DNA of 64,000 nucleotides from Aspidiotus rigidus (GCA_035079385.1 JAVHKY010000023.1:620001-684000); one strand, 5' to 3'. Shown: positions 11,879 through 22,773, counted from the first letter of the stretch. A program made the numbers and translations. Notes: generated by a model from the sequence alone, not told the origin.

Positions 11879-12498
11879 ATTGAATAATTAAATAATTAAA
11901 TAATTAAATAATTGAATAATTAAATAATTAAATAAATAAAGGCTGGATAGTGGAAATTTTTCCAAGTCCCCTAGACTTGAATTGTCACATACCATTCCAA
12001 TACAACAGCGAGACAGGGGGCGAACGAGCGGAGCGAGTTCGCGCTACCTCGTATTTCTAATAGAAGACTAACTTATACGACGCCAAGATAGGTAAAGGGG
12101 TAAACGAATAATACCTCACGAACACTTGACGTAGTACAAGAATTAATAATTAATAAATAAATAAATAAATAAATAAATAATATTGAATAATTAAATAATT
12201 AAATAAATAAAGGCTGGATAGTGGAAATTTTTCCAAGTCCCCTAGACTTGAATTGTCACATACCATTCCAATACAACAGCGAGACAGGGGGCGAACGAGC
12301 GGAGCGAGTTCGCGCTACCTCGTATTTCTAATAGAAGACTTATACGACGCCAAGATAGGTAAAGGGGTAAACGAATAATATCTCACGAACACTTGACCTA
12401 GTAGAAGCCTAGATTGAAATATTTCAAGATGAATATAAAATATAAAAGACATGGAACATGATTTTCATTTATTTGGCTATGCCAGAAAATTTTTCACT
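11142..12498 (-). mobile_element. Element Y copy 2, with triplicated inner module
   Basis: Inverted repeats lie at 11142-11158 (one mismatch to the family) and 12444-12460. The conserved outer flank runs to about 12498. Read on the minus strand it has the same order as the copy at 4376. It adds three tandem copies of a ~270-320-bp module (starting near 11624, 11941 and 12212), each with a GC-rich core (GGGCGAACGAGCGGAGCGAG) set in AAATAAATAAAT arrays. The copy at 4376 lacks that GC core. Confidence 0.65.
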
Positions 12499-13841
12499 CC
12501 ATCGCTTTTTCTGAATCGAAATTAAGTAGAACACTCACACACAGTTGGTGTATGCATTCCTGAGATTACTCGTGAAGTTTCTTATTTTCCCTTATACTTT
12601 CTTCAGTAGTGCCTAAAGTATGTAGAAATCTACACATCGTTCAAAATATTGTCTAATTAATATTCTCAAAATATCGTTTATCGGAAGGTTCGAGCAATAA
12701 TTCATTTTCTTACTCGTAAGCTTTATTTAAGTAGACGAGAATCTAAGTCACATAAAGCACGGAACTAAATAACCGGTAAATACGACGAACGATGAAAAAG
12801 CAGTAGAGAAGACCTTTTCACCTGCGGAGGGAAATGCAATAAAGCTTACGTATGCGTGCACGAAGATTATCCAAATTCAACATGGAAACTCACTCAAAGA
12901 GTCTTATATTATTTGTTCTTATACTTTTTCTCCCTTTTTTTTTTTTTTATTGCGGACGAATCGTATGATCAGAATGAGTTCAGCATCCGATCATGAAGCG
13001 TTAAAATCTTTATCCGCCGGAAAAGCTATTTTAAGTAGTAGAGGAAACTTTCGTTTTAAATATAGCCAGGAATGATGTCAATACACTTCATGAATTACGA
13101 GCAACGGTCGGGCTCACATTTGAATCAGAAGTGATGTACTACGCAAAAAGTTCGAGGGTACTAGTATCAAAATGCACCATACGGATATGGTAATTTTTTT
13201 TCTTCATTTTGTACTGGAAGTCATGTTCAAAAAAATCAACAAATATTAGCGGAAGTCAATATTTTCAAAAAAAAAAAATAGTGATAATAATAATAATAAT
13301 AATACAAAATGAGGACATATTCCGAAGAAAACTTAACTACTCTGTGTTCGAGATGGCATATTTGAGACTTGAAAATCAACCTACAATAAAATCCTTCTGG
13401 GCGAGAAGTTGGGTATTGTACTGCTCGATCAATCAATCAGAAGTTCCATCAAGTGTAGAATCGTAGGTTTTTCTCTACGACCTATCGATTATCATTGGAC
13501 CATTTCCAATCTTCGTAGTATTCGTTTGGGTTTGGGTTTAATGAAAATGGTATTCAAATTCGATCTCTGCATAACATCATTCGTCGGACTTGAGTATTCA
13601 TATCGACGTGTAGTGAGAAAATAATTTTCTGCTCGCTGATAACGTCGTGGTCATTATTTTCGTTGTAACATTATATATATGAATACATTGGATCGGATTG
13701 TCAAAAGAGTTCGTCTCGTTTGAAGCTTAGATAGTCGAGATTTTACAGTACATATTTTTTATGAGTATTGATAAAATCCTGCGAGAATTTTCGTAGGGGA
13801 CCTCTTTGTCGCTTACTTATGTTTCTATTATTTCATGACAG
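12499..13841. other. No gene recognised
   Basis: This is AT-rich DNA with a T-run near 12940 and an ATA-rich simple repeat near 13285. Frames at 13209-13466 and 13409-13624 have no motif. The second ends near a GTGAGA that could be a splice donor, but nothing else supports it. Confidence 0.35.
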
Positions 13842-14051
13842 GATTTGAACAACGTGTTCCTTGCGAAATTGGAAGAAACCGTAAAGAGCGTTGTTGTAAC
13901 TGAAATCAATAAAACCGTAAAGAGCGTTGTTGCAACTGAAATCAATAAAACCGTAAAGAGCGTTGTTGCAACTGAAATCAATAAAACCGTAAAGAGCGTT
14001 GTTGCAACTGAAATCAATACCGTTGTTAACCAGGAAAATTCCGATATTGAT
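13842..14051 (+). CDS. Candidate exon with 12-residue tandem repeats
   Basis: The block opens after a pyrimidine-rich acceptor (TTTCATGACAG at 13831-13841) and closes before GTAAGT at 14052. Reading in phase 0 it encodes DLNNVFLAKLEET, then four repeats of KTVKSVVATEIN (the first is a variant), then NTVVNQENSDID. The alternation of hydrophobic and charged residues suggests a helical or coiled region. A 67-bp gap to the next block (14052-14118) has GT and AG ends and keeps phase 0, so the two read as one spliced frame. No upstream exon or start was identified, and the protein is not recognised. It could be a small host gene or a degraded fragment. Confidence 0.4.
13875..14018 (+). repeat. 36-bp tandem repeat, 4 units, inside an open frame
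   Basis: The unit AAAACCGTAAAGAGCGTTGT plus 16 more bases recurs at exactly 36 bp. The last three units are identical, and the first differs by C to T (GTTGTAACTG). Being a multiple of three, the repeat keeps the frame. Confidence 0.9.
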
Positions 14052-14118
14052 GTAAGTGACTTATTGGAAACTTTCTACAGAATAAGCTTAAGAAGTAATA
14101 CTGGATTCTTGTATATAG

Positions 14119-14311
14119 ATATTTCGTAAATCACTGTCCTACATTTATGTTGGCGAGGCGTCAAACGCATTGTTGACTATATTATATGGAATGACAAGTG
14201 ACGAACGAAAAAAGTTTTACAAAGCTGCTGGTCTGAATTTCACGGAATCCAAAAACTTGAAGACAGAGGCCCACAACTTAAAGCAAAATCGTCATGACAT
14301 AGCCCATGCGG
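14119..14311 (+). CDS. Candidate second exon, HEPN-like RxxxxH end
   Basis: The block starts after TTGTATATAG and stops before GTAAGT at 14312. In phase 0 from the previous block it encodes IFRKSLSYIYVGEASNALL, then LYGMTSDERKKFYKAAG, then ending LKQNRHDIAHA. The RHDIAH ending matches the R-x4-H signature of HEPN RNase domains, which often read RNxxAH. That is motif similarity only, and the fold is unproven. No downstream exon was found, because PLE-tail sequence begins at about 14330. It may be a gene truncated by that insertion, or an intron holding it. Confidence 0.35.
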
Positions 14312-14329
14312 GTAAGTTCCTATTAAAAA

Positions 14330-14455
14330 AACTCATAACTCATGGTTAAGGCTTTGTTCTCCAGTCGCGACACAACTGATGATGGGATAACACCCGAAAG
14401 TACTCTTGTATAAGCAACTAATAAAGTAGATTTGTACAATTGGAAAACCCTTTTT
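14330..14455 (+). mobile_element. Detached PLE 3' tail
   Basis: This segment closely matches 43640-43765, the tail of the second-family PLE, from AACTCAT through GATGATGGGATAACACCCG to AATAAAGTAGATTTG. No PLE coding sequence stands directly upstream of it, so it is a solo tail. Confidence 0.7.
14376..14399 (+). other. PLE tail stem-loop, hammerhead-like core
   Basis: Box CTGATGAT, stem GGG/CCC around loop ATAACA, then GAAA. The order matches the box I, stem II and box II core of hammerhead ribozymes, except for one extra U before stem II. Stems I and III were not found. Six equivalent sites occur in the window. Confidence 0.5.
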
Positions 14456-14555
14456 CAATATTAGTGCTCTACTTCCACCTCACTCACTCATTAGAGTTCC
14501 GATAAAAGTGTATGTAATTGATGGTAAGAAATTGAAAAAGACGACAAAAAAAAAA

Positions 14556-14602
14556 AAAAAAATTTTCTGGCATAGCCAAATAAATGAAAATCATGTTCCA
14601 TT
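14556..14602 (+). mobile_element. Element Y left-end fragment
   Basis: An A-run leads into TTCTGGCATAGCC and CATGTTCCAT, the conserved outer flank and the first part of the Y inverted repeat. Y similarity then stops. Confidence 0.6.
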
Positions 14603-14814
14603 ATTCTTAAAAAGATGATGTCTTATAAGAGATTTCTTAAAACATTATTTTAACGAGGTGTCAGCTACACTGTAGCTATTTAGCTCGATGTACAGAAATA
14701 TTGAATAGTTACGTTGAAAAATTAGGAAAGTTTTTTATAGATCAATGTCGAGTGGAATTAGTGCGACAGTCAGGTTTGTTTCTAGATGTTAGAGTAAAAA
14801 TTAGTAGTCAATCA

Positions 14815-16170
14815 AAAGGCCCCAAATTGATTTTCCGAAATTCGTTACAGAGGGTAGGAAACTTATTAATGGTAGTGAGGTTATCATTAAGAGCCATTCA
14901 TTAAAGAAAGCCGTTTTGGAACCGAATCCAGTTCCCCTTCTCCTTCACGGATCGCCGAAGGTGCACAAAGAAAATGAGCCGATGCGGCCGGTTGTCTCAT
15001 TTGTTTCCTCCCCCACCTACTCCCTCGCCAAGTTCCTGGATAGATGGTTCAAAGCTCGTGTGGAGATGGAGTCTCCCTATTCAGTTAAGAATTCTAGTGC
15101 CCTGTCTGAAAAATTGAAGAACACATACCTCCCTCCAGGTTCAATTTTGTGCTCGTTTGATGTCGTTGGGCTTTTTCCCAATATCTTTAAGGCTACCACT
15201 ACGTATGCAACAAATAGGAAAATTGCTTGTGGAATCTGGCACTCCTCATAATGAATTTGGTAAATTTTTCGACCTGTTGAACGCCTGTTGGTCACCTAAT
15301 TTTCGCAAGTTTGATGGTAAATATTTTGAGTTCCCTGAGGAGGTAGGAATTCCTATAGGTTCCCCTTCGGGTTCTCTTATCTCGAAGGTTTTTAACAGGA
15401 AACCTGTTTTATGGGGGGCTATTTGAGAAATCTGCCGTGCGCCGTCCGCCGTGCGCCGTCCAGCGAAAAACTTGGAAAAATTTCGACCCTCGAGCCATAT
15501 ATGATAGAAGGGGGACTTAGAAAAATTTCGACTCTCGAGCTATAGATGATAGAAGGGGGGACTTGGAAAAAATTCGACTCTCGCGCCATATGTGATAGGA
15601 GAGGGACTTGGAAAAATTTCGACTCTCGAGCTGTAGATGATAGGAGGGGGGACTTAGAAAAAATTCGACTCTCGAGCCCAACTACTGCAAATTTGTAGGA
15701 AAATTTTTCGAGTTCCCGGATGAGGTGGGGATGCCCAATGGTTCTCCCTTGGGCTCACTGGTATCTCTGGTATTCATGTCCAAATTTGAGATCGATTTGT
15801 TTTCCTCAGGCCCGACGCTGTTGAATCATGTCTTTCACTGGCATAGGTACGTGGACGACATACTGGGCGCGTGTACCGATCCAGTAGAACTCCTTCGTGA
15901 GTTTCTCACATACTAAATAGCCAATACCTTTCCATAAAATTCACCCTGGAAGTTCGTGGCTCATTAATAAATTTTTTGAACTTGTCCATTTTCGTTAGAG
16001 ATGGCGTCCATGAATTTGGAATCTACAGAAAAGAAACTTCGACCGATAGTACAATCTACGGGTCGTCCTTTTGTCCAGCTGCATATAAAATCGCTACCTT
16101 CAATAGCTTCATCCGTCGTCTGACTCATATTCCTTTGAGCCACATCGAATGTTCCATGTATTTTTTGGTC
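14815..16170 (+). pseudogene. PLE copy A, RT domain, interrupted and frameshifted
   Basis: This is a relic of a Penelope-type reverse transcriptase, the enzyme that primes cDNA at the insertion target. Pieces in order are: DFPKFVTEGRKLINGS (from ~14833), then LHGSPKVHKENEPMRPVVSF, CSFDVVGLFPNI, a frameshift near 15200, and IPIGSPSGSLISKVF ending at 15393. Element X follows at 15394-15677. The copy then resumes with NYCKF, an FPDEVG box, HRYVDDILG (the catalytic YVDD) and VHEFGIYRKE. About 90 bp of RT sequence (the FPxEVG to VF segment) occurs twice, in diverged form, on the two sides of X, so this is a chimera. No GIY-YIG domain follows; the relic fades near 16170. Stops and shifts make it inactive. 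Confidence 0.8.
15394..15677 (+). mobile_element. Element X inside PLE copy A
   Basis: It starts with the hairpin AACAGGAAACCTGTTTTATG directly after GGTTTTT of the PLE. Several ~45-bp CTCGAGC-type subrepeats follow, and it ends at CTCGAGC, where PLE sequence resumes. The far hairpin end is missing. Confidence 0.65.
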
Positions 16171-16248
16171 AAGTATTCATTGATAACCCCATAGATGGGT
16201 GGGGCTTAAAGGTGAAGAAGAACGAGCAGTGAGCTTAACATTAAGTAT

Positions 16249-16618
16249 CAGTGGCGTAACTACGGGGGGGGGGGGGGGGGGGTTTGGGGTTCAAACCCCC
16301 CCCAGAGCTTCCCAAGTTTATGAGTGTTTTGTAATTTTCAAGACGATTGAATCCACGACTGTATCGAATCCACGACTGTAACTTCCGAAACCCGATTGAA
16401 TGGCCTCGCAATCCTGAATGTGCACGGGGATATAGGAATTACGACGTCAGAAGTTATTAATCTGCTCGCTACAAAGCCGAGGAAATTTGAGTTGATGATT
16501 AATTAACCTCATTTGTAAATACGTTCATATATGCATGCACCAATTATAAATTTTTTTCATTCGTATCTTCTTCATATTTTTTAAACCCCCCCTAAGAAAT
16601 TTCTTAGTTACGCCACTG
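16249..16618 (+). mobile_element. Non-autonomous hAT element (MITE), 370 bp
   Basis: The ends are CAGTGGCGTAACTACGGGG and its approximate inverse, ending TTACGCCACTG. A perfect 8-bp target duplication, TTAAGTAT, lies at 16241-16248 and 16619-16626. A long G-run follows the left TIR. There is no coding capacity. The first 10 bp of the TIR equal those of the intact hAT element at 22782-25651, so that transposase or a relative could have mobilised it (inference). Confidence 0.9.
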
Positions 16619-17409
16619 TTAAGTATGCTATTATCGGAACTCAGAAAACTACCAGTTGGAAAAATCGCCTGAAAAATTGCATCTCAGGTGCATTTTTTGA
16701 CACATGGACAGAAAAATATGCATTGGAATGAAATTTGTGGGTCAGATTCATGTTCAGCGACCCAAAATTACCCCTGAAGCCGATTTTCATCAAATTCCAA
16801 AAATTTTTCCAGAAGTTTCAAATTTTCCCCCAACTTTGGAGACCCGCCGGCTGGAGTTTTTACTATTTCCAGGGCATCCCCGAAACTGGAGAATTTTTTG
16901 ATTATTTTTTCCCAACTCGGCGGATGTATTTACATAAGATTTGCCGTAATTGATAAACAAAATACCAAAAATCACCGCTCTCCATGTTGAAAAAGTAGAC
17001 TTCCTCGATTTTCTGCTATTTCCAGACTGTTTCCAGCGACTGTGGAATTTTTTGACCATTTCTTTCAAACTCGACGGACATATTTACATTATAATTGACC
17101 TAATTGATGAACAAAATACCAAAAATGACGATCCTCCGGGGTGAAAAAGTGGATTTTTTCGATTTTTTGTCATTTCCAGAACGTTCCAGCGACTGGAGAG
17201 CTTTTTGACTATTTTTTTTTTAAACTCGGCGGACTTGGGAATTGAACGAATTGATAAATGAAATATGAAAAATCGCAGTTCTCCAGGTTGAAAAAATGGA
17301 ATTTCTCGATTTTTTGTCATTTCCAGAACGTTTCAGCATAGAGAAATATACTCAAAGAGAGTAACGAAACAATACAAGAACCGCACAATATTATAAACAG
17401 ACCGAGCGC

Positions 17410-17433
17410 TTTCGACTAAACAGTCATTCTCAC
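17410..17433 (-). other. PLE tail stem-loop, copy B
   Basis: Read on the minus strand: box GTGAGAAT, stem GAC/GUC around TGTTTA, then GAAA. The upstream GCTTTC can also pair with GAAAGC. The site lies 59 to 82 bp past the stop codon of copy B. Confidence 0.55.
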
Positions 17434-17491
17434 GGTATAGAAAGCGACTGAACCCAACACCAACGAGAACAAGAAACAACGAACGAGGAGG

Positions 17492-18286
17492 TCATGACTG
17501 AACCAGCGAGTCATCGAAATGTGAATCATTCTCATAGACTAATTCAATCAATCCCTCCTCAGGAACGTACCTATTCACCACGGTAATGTCTTTAATATTT
17601 CGGTGACGATGAATTTCAATTTCTTCCAAAGCCAAGCGCCTAAAATAAGATTTTTCCCTGTGGAGGAGAACTTCGGATCCCTCTTTGAGGCTATGACCGC
17701 ATTCGATTAAGTGGTCAGCAAACGCCGACTCCCCTACTTTTCTTTTTTCCCATGCTTTTCTATGTTCATCAACTCTAATTTTGAATTGACGGCTCGTCAT
17801 CCCTATATACACACTCGGGCAATCACCACAGGCCACCCTATAAACACCCTCCCTCTCGGCCATCGGAATCGGATCCTTTAACTTGACCAAGAGGCTCTTC
17901 ACCGTATTGGTACTATAAAACGCCGGTCGGAAACCAAAGGGACGGAGGACACGGCTCACCTCCGAAGAAAACTTCCCCAAAAACGGCATCCTAATCCACC
18001 GTTTACGCCTATCAAGATGCAACTGGCGGGGGAGGGAGGTAGTTGAGTCGAGACTTTTTCTTGTAAGTCTCCTACGGACCATGAGGTCAATGTCCACTTT
18101 CACCTGATTCACTCTAGCCAAGTGCTTTATCGTCACGAGTTCCTTATTAAACGCTACCTCACTCAAGGGGGTCTGAGTGAGGCGATGTATTAAACTATTA
18201 AATGTGGCAACTTTATGGGCAAAAGGTACGAAAGACGACCCGTGGATAGTAATATCGGTCGAAGTACTTTTCCGGTAAATACCCAA
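17492..18286 (-). CDS. PLE C-terminal RT edge plus GIY-YIG endonuclease
   Basis: This intact frame of 264 codons starts at the truncation, with no ATG. The first ~45 residues are the end of the RT module (GIYRKSTSTDIT, then HKVATFNSLIHRLT). A linker contains KHLARVN and the basic stretch RRKRWIRMPFLGKF. The GIY-YIG nuclease follows: GVY at 147-149, YIG at 160-162, R171, and a CxxC pair (C153, C156). FADHLIECGH is at 189-198. PLE nucleases nick target DNA for priming; that is family knowledge. The frame ends SHFDDSLVQS. With the RT core missing it is not autonomous. The uninterrupted frame suggests it is younger than copies A, C and D. Confidence 0.85.
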   Translation of the reverse strand: MGIYRKSTSTDITIHGSSFVPFAHKVATFNSLIHRLTQTPLSEVAFNKELVTIKHLARVNQVKVDIDLMVRRRLTRKSLDSTTSLPRQLHLDRRKRWIRMPFLGKFSSEVSRVLRPFGFRPAFYSTNTVKSLLVKLKDPIPMAEREGVYRVACGDCPSVYIGMTSRQFKIRVDEHRKAWEKRKVGESAFADHLIECGHSLKEGSEVLLHREKSYFRRLALEEIEIHRHRNIKDITVVNRYVPEEGLIELVYENDSHFDDSLVQS

Positions 18287-19430
18287 AACGTTTCAGCACC
18301 TGGAGAATTTTTTGACTATTTTTTTCAAACTCGGCGGACTTGGGAATTGAACGAATTGATGAATGAAATATGAAAAATCGCAGTTCTCCAGGTTGAAAAA
18401 GTGGAATTTCTTGATTTTTTGTCATTTCCAGAATGTTCCAGCGACTGGAGAACTTTTTGACTTTTTTTAAAAAAACTCGGCGGACTTGGGAATTGAACGA
18501 ATTGATAAATGAAATATGACAAATCGCAGTTCTCCAGGTTGAAAAAGTGGATTTTCTCGATTTTTTGTCATTTCCAGAACGTTCCAGCGCCTGGAGAATT
18601 TTTTGACCATTTTTTGAAACTCGGCGGACATATTTACTTAAGAATTGATCTAATTGATGAATGAAATATGAAAAATCACAGTTCTCCAGGTTAAAAAAAT
18701 GGAATTTCTCGATTTTTTGTCATTTCCAGAACGTTTCAGCACTTAGAGAATTTTTTGACTATTTTTTTCAAACTCGGCGGACTTGGGAGTTGAACGAATT
18801 GATAAATGAAATATGAAAAATCGCAGTTCTCCAGGTTGAAAAAGTGGAATTTCTCGATTTTCTGCTGTGGAATTTTTTGACCATTTCTTTCAAACTCGAC
18901 GAACATGTTTACATTATAATTGACCTAATTGATGAACAAAATACCAAAAATGACGATCCTCCAGGGTGAAAAAGTGGATTTTCTCGATTTTTTGTCATTT
19001 CCAGAACGTTCCAGCGACTGGAGAGCTTTTTGACTATTTTTTTTTTAAACTCGGCGGACTTGGGAATTGAACGAATTGATAAATGAAATATGAAAAATCG
19101 CAGTTCTCCAGGTTGAAAAAGTGGAATTTCTCGATTTTTTGTCATTTCCAGAACGTTCCAGCGACTGGAGAACTTTTCGACTATTTTTTTCAAACTCGGC
19201 GAACTTGGGAAGTGGATTTTCTCGATTTTTTGTCATTTCCAGAACGTTCCAGCGCCTGGAGAATTTTTTGACCATTTTTTCAAACTCGGCGGACATATTT
19301 ACTGAAGAATTGACCTAATTGATGAATGAAATATGAAAAATCGCAGTTCTCCAGGTTGAAAAAGTGGATTTTCTTACTTCCCTACTAATTTCAGACTGTT
19401 CCAGCGACTGGGGAATTTGTCAACTATTTT

Positions 19431-20055
19431 TCTCAATCCAATGTACTCCCCCTAATCGGTGGACGTGTTTACATAAGAATTGACTAAATCGATAAACGAA
19501 ATACTAAACATATATTATTTTTGGTCTATCAAAATTCCCATTTCATCCCACGGAGGAGTGCGTATTTTGTAGCTCGAACATTGACTATTGATTTCTCGTG
19601 GTCTATTGCGGTAGCAGTCATAGTTCACCCCGCTATTCATGGAAAAATCACAGAAATTCTTTAATATTGATTTTTTTGGGAATATTCCACCTCACCTAGG
19701 ATTGTGGTATTTATGTATGTTGTAGTCGAGGGTATGGCGCTTCAAATGAATGATTTGCCCCAGGTGCCTCCCCCCGATTTTTTTTTATTCGAGTTTGAAG
19801 TTTTGTTATTGCTAGAAACTAGGGAAAATATGAATGTTTTTTTTTGAGAAAAATGCCATGGATGGACGTTCACATATACTAAAATGTCCCCAAGTTTCAT
19901 CGCTGTGCGATCATTATTGTCTGAGATACAGCCATTTGGATTTTAGGCCTAAAAATGACTCTGCAGCCAATATGGGTGAGCGTATGAGTCCAATTTTTGG
20001 ATTTCGTGTTTTCTCATTCGGGACAACATTTTGACGGACATTTGAAACATTGTAG
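19431..20055 (+). repeat. Non-tandem flank shared with 41836-42477
   Basis: Beyond the satellite, this block is duplicated downstream of locus 2 with high similarity. Shared words include TACTCCCCCTAATCGGTGGA, GGCGCTTCAAATGAATGATT and ATCATTATTGTCTGAGATAC. Similarity stops after GACGGACATTTGAAA. The satellite and this flank are therefore one large repeated unit. Confidence 0.8.
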
Positions 20056-20495
20056 AAGAACGTATTGAATGGTCGGCTCTAGCGGGTTATCCGAAAGAGG
20101 CCCACGGTATCGAAGGACGTGATTGTCGCGTAAGAAGAAGAGGGCTTTCCACTCTCCAGTTTTTGAACAAGGTCCAAAGAACTAGAAACCGATCGTTTAG
20201 GTTTAAACTGAGTAGTGCCCTTGAACCACTCGTCCGAGTAACCAGCTAACGAATAGGTAGGAGACGAAACGGTAGAAATAATTGGGCCGATCGATTTCCC
20301 AGGCTTCTAGAACTTGGGGTGGGCGTACAGCTTCGAGGGAGCAGGGTTTGGGACAAGGACCGACTTTTTGTGCCTGCTTTCCGGCAAGATGTACCTGAAA
20401 CCCTTGACGGCCTTCATCACATGTTTACTAAAGTGGGAGGCAGGAAGTCCGCCCACGGCTCCACTGGACTGGAGATACAATTTATGTATCACGTG
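20056..20495 (+). other. GC-richer block with two exon-like frames
   Basis: An open frame from about 20053 to 20248 includes EWSALAGYPKEAHGIEGRD and reaches a GTAAGA-type donor inside it. A second (20303-20495) follows an AG acceptor (GATTTCCCAG) and ends before GTAAG. It encodes a piece with VWDKDRLFVPAFRQDVPETL and ending GLEIQFMYHV. The GC content is higher than in the surroundings. I recognise no family. It could be host exons or an old element. Confidence 0.25.
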
Positions 20496-22773
20496 GTAAG
20501 AAAGAAGGGAAAAACAAAAATACTTGACCGTAATATTTTTTATTATACAGCCGAACTTCGTCAAGGTGAAATTCAACAGCGATAATTGGAATACGTGACA
20601 TGCTCATGAGAAATGGATGGGGGGCGGGTACCTCGAACTCGTGGACTTCCCATGGTGTGGTGCTAGTAAAGAAATTAAAAATGTCAACAAATTCACAACA
20701 CTCGATATTTCCTTCCAGGAGAGACGTTGTCGAGGAGTGACAATGGAAATACATTTTACTCTTTCGTACGTCGGGGTTTTCTGCACAGTCCTACTATTCC
20801 CTGAAAACTTGATCTTATTATTCTTCACGTCAAATCTACATCAATCCGGTGAAAACACAAACAACCTTATGAAAAATTTAATTCGTACTTATTTTCAGAA
20901 CGCACCGGAAATTTTTTCCGACCTCTCTTCTCGCGCGCACTTGAGCGTACAGAAACCACAAATAATTGTTCGCCAACGCTTACTGGCTTTTAAAAGCTTC
21001 GTCCCTACAAAAGAAACGAGAGCGAAATGGCTCGGTACTATATACTTTCAACTCGAGGAGGGTTTGTCTGTTTCGTGAAAAAAGAAAAAGGTGGAAAACG
21101 GGTCCGCACGAAAAACAAGGGGGAAAAAAGAAAATTAAAAGGTTATCCACTTACACTAAACTCTAAAGCATGCATGAGAAACGTATACGAGAATGAAGAA
21201 GCGGAAATAATACAGTAAAACGCTGTTAACAAACAGAATGATTCGCGCATAAGATTACTCTCATACATTCGTCGGGAGAGAGGAAAAAAAAAAAGCTCGG
21301 ATAGAGAAAATAAGCGGAAGTCTAATAGAAATTACACAATCAATGCGTTGTTTAGATTATTCTCACCACGAGCGACGAGAATATTAATGAGCCTTTTATA
21401 GACCCTCGAAAACAAATGAAAACGTCTAAACTGCTTTCGAAACGTACGGTGCCTTATCTGTAATACCGGCAATAAGACTTCGCTCGTTCCTCCGAACAAT
21501 ATTCGATAATGCTGTTCAAATGCTTATACCGTAGTACCGAAGTAGGTAATCGACAAAAACACTACGTTCGCCCCAAAAAAGAAAATGGAATCTACGAACA
21601 TTTTGTGCTCCAATTGAGTTATATTAAATACCTTTTGCTTTTATATCGACTTTCGGAAAACTGAGTTCTAAATGTCACCGTTTTCTGGTTTTCTTGATAA
21701 AAAATAGGAAAAAAAAGTTGAAATGTCTCAAAACTTTTTTCTCTACTTTACTCCACGGGGAAAAAGTTTTCTCGCCGCGAGTACGGTATAAAATATATAA
21801 ATATAAAAAAGACAGTAGGAGAAATGGGAAAACAAAGAAAAAAAAAAGGCTGAAAACTTTCAACTTTTTTTAATTTCGTAAGAATATTCTTTCATCAACA
21901 ACTTCGAATATAAGGGCTAGGATTTCTTTTTTATTCCTAACCGCGAAACTCGAGTTCGCAAAATAGGTGCAGCGAAGTATTTGATTTCTCTAAGTTTGTA
22001 GAAAGGGGTTTCCATCGATAGAAATTAGAGAAGCAAACTGAAAGGTTATCACCATCAATCAGCTTATAATTGAAATTTTTGTCCAAGAAAACCGAAATCT
22101 CGAAGTTTTTTTCCTCAATCTACGTATCTGACTAACTCTTATAATTTACGATCTTACAACCGAAGTGATTCGTTCAAACGAGGATGGAAGTGTTAACGGC
22201 AGTAGTACCTACAAAGCCTTATAACAGGGGTCGAGGTGGAACAAATCCGACGATGCAGCAATTTGAGTCAGGAGGAATAATTGCAACTCCAATAATCGGA
22301 AAAAAGTCGCAAGACAAACAAACTTTCTCCTTCTACGTGTCAATAAAAATGTATCGTGGTATTTTTGTGATTCACATCTTTGACCTCGATTCTAAAACCC
22401 TATATCAGATTGAGTTGTTGAAATTGACGCAATGGCAATGTCGAGGTCGATCATAAGTTTTCTACCGATGAATGACGTGTAATCTTCGACATCAATCTAT
22501 AATACCAAGAGTTGACTATATTTGACGTCGACAATGAGTTGATGGTATGGAGGAGTGATCGATATTAAGTCGAATTCCAGTAATTTTGGGTCGATTTGCG
22601 GTCGACATTGGGCAAAAATAAATCTGAGTCGACTACTGGTCAAATTGGCGAGTCGCTTGAAGTCGATATGGTTCATTGGGCGTGTTTCAGAAAACTGAAA
22701 GAAGAAAAAGAAGAGAATGAAAAATAAGAAGTGGTGAGAGAGGATTCAAAGAAATTTCAGCTTTCGAGGTATG
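20496..22773. other. No gene recognised
   Basis: This is AT-rich DNA with A-runs and T-runs. Frames at 20617-21078 and 22184-22456 lack motifs. From about 22440 to 22690 there is a short stretch of the GTCGA-rich degenerate repeat also seen at 52.9-59.4 kb. Confidence 0.35.

Larger units (their letters stand above)
17339..18286 (-). mobile_element. PLE copy B, 5'-truncated, with 12-bp TSD
   Basis: The insertion splits a satellite unit. AACGTTTCAGCA at 17327-17338 is repeated at 18287-18298 and forms the target duplication. The 3' end is at 17339 and the 5' truncation is at 18286. It carries one open frame and a ~150-bp 3' UTR. Confidence 0.85.
16730..19430 (+). repeat. Dimeric ~150-bp satellite, locus 1
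   Basis: Tandem units of about 145-155 bp share CATTTCCAGAACGTTCCAGC and GGAGAATTTTTTGAC. Two unit types tend to alternate: one with ACTCGACGGACATG and CAAAATACCAAAAATGACG, the other with ACTCGGCGGACTTGGGAATT and ATGAAAAATCGCAG. The entry sequence GTCAGATTCATGTTCAGCGA near 16742 also starts locus 2 at about 40219. A PLE fragment sits in the array at 17339-18286. Confidence 0.85.

Noticed and set aside
13817..14017. Antisense frame across the 36-bp repeats
   Set aside because: It is the mirror of a repeat whose unit length is a multiple of three. Splice signals favour the plus strand.
14340..14440. A complete hammerhead ribozyme in the PLE tail
   Set aside because: Only the box I, stem II and GAAA part could be matched. 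I tried pairings for stems I and III on both sides and none satisfied a UH cleavage site, so I report a hammerhead-like core only.
16790..19318. Overlapping frames in the dimeric satellite
   Set aside because: They occur on both strands, repeat with the unit and lack motifs. They are by-products of a tandem repeat with few stops.
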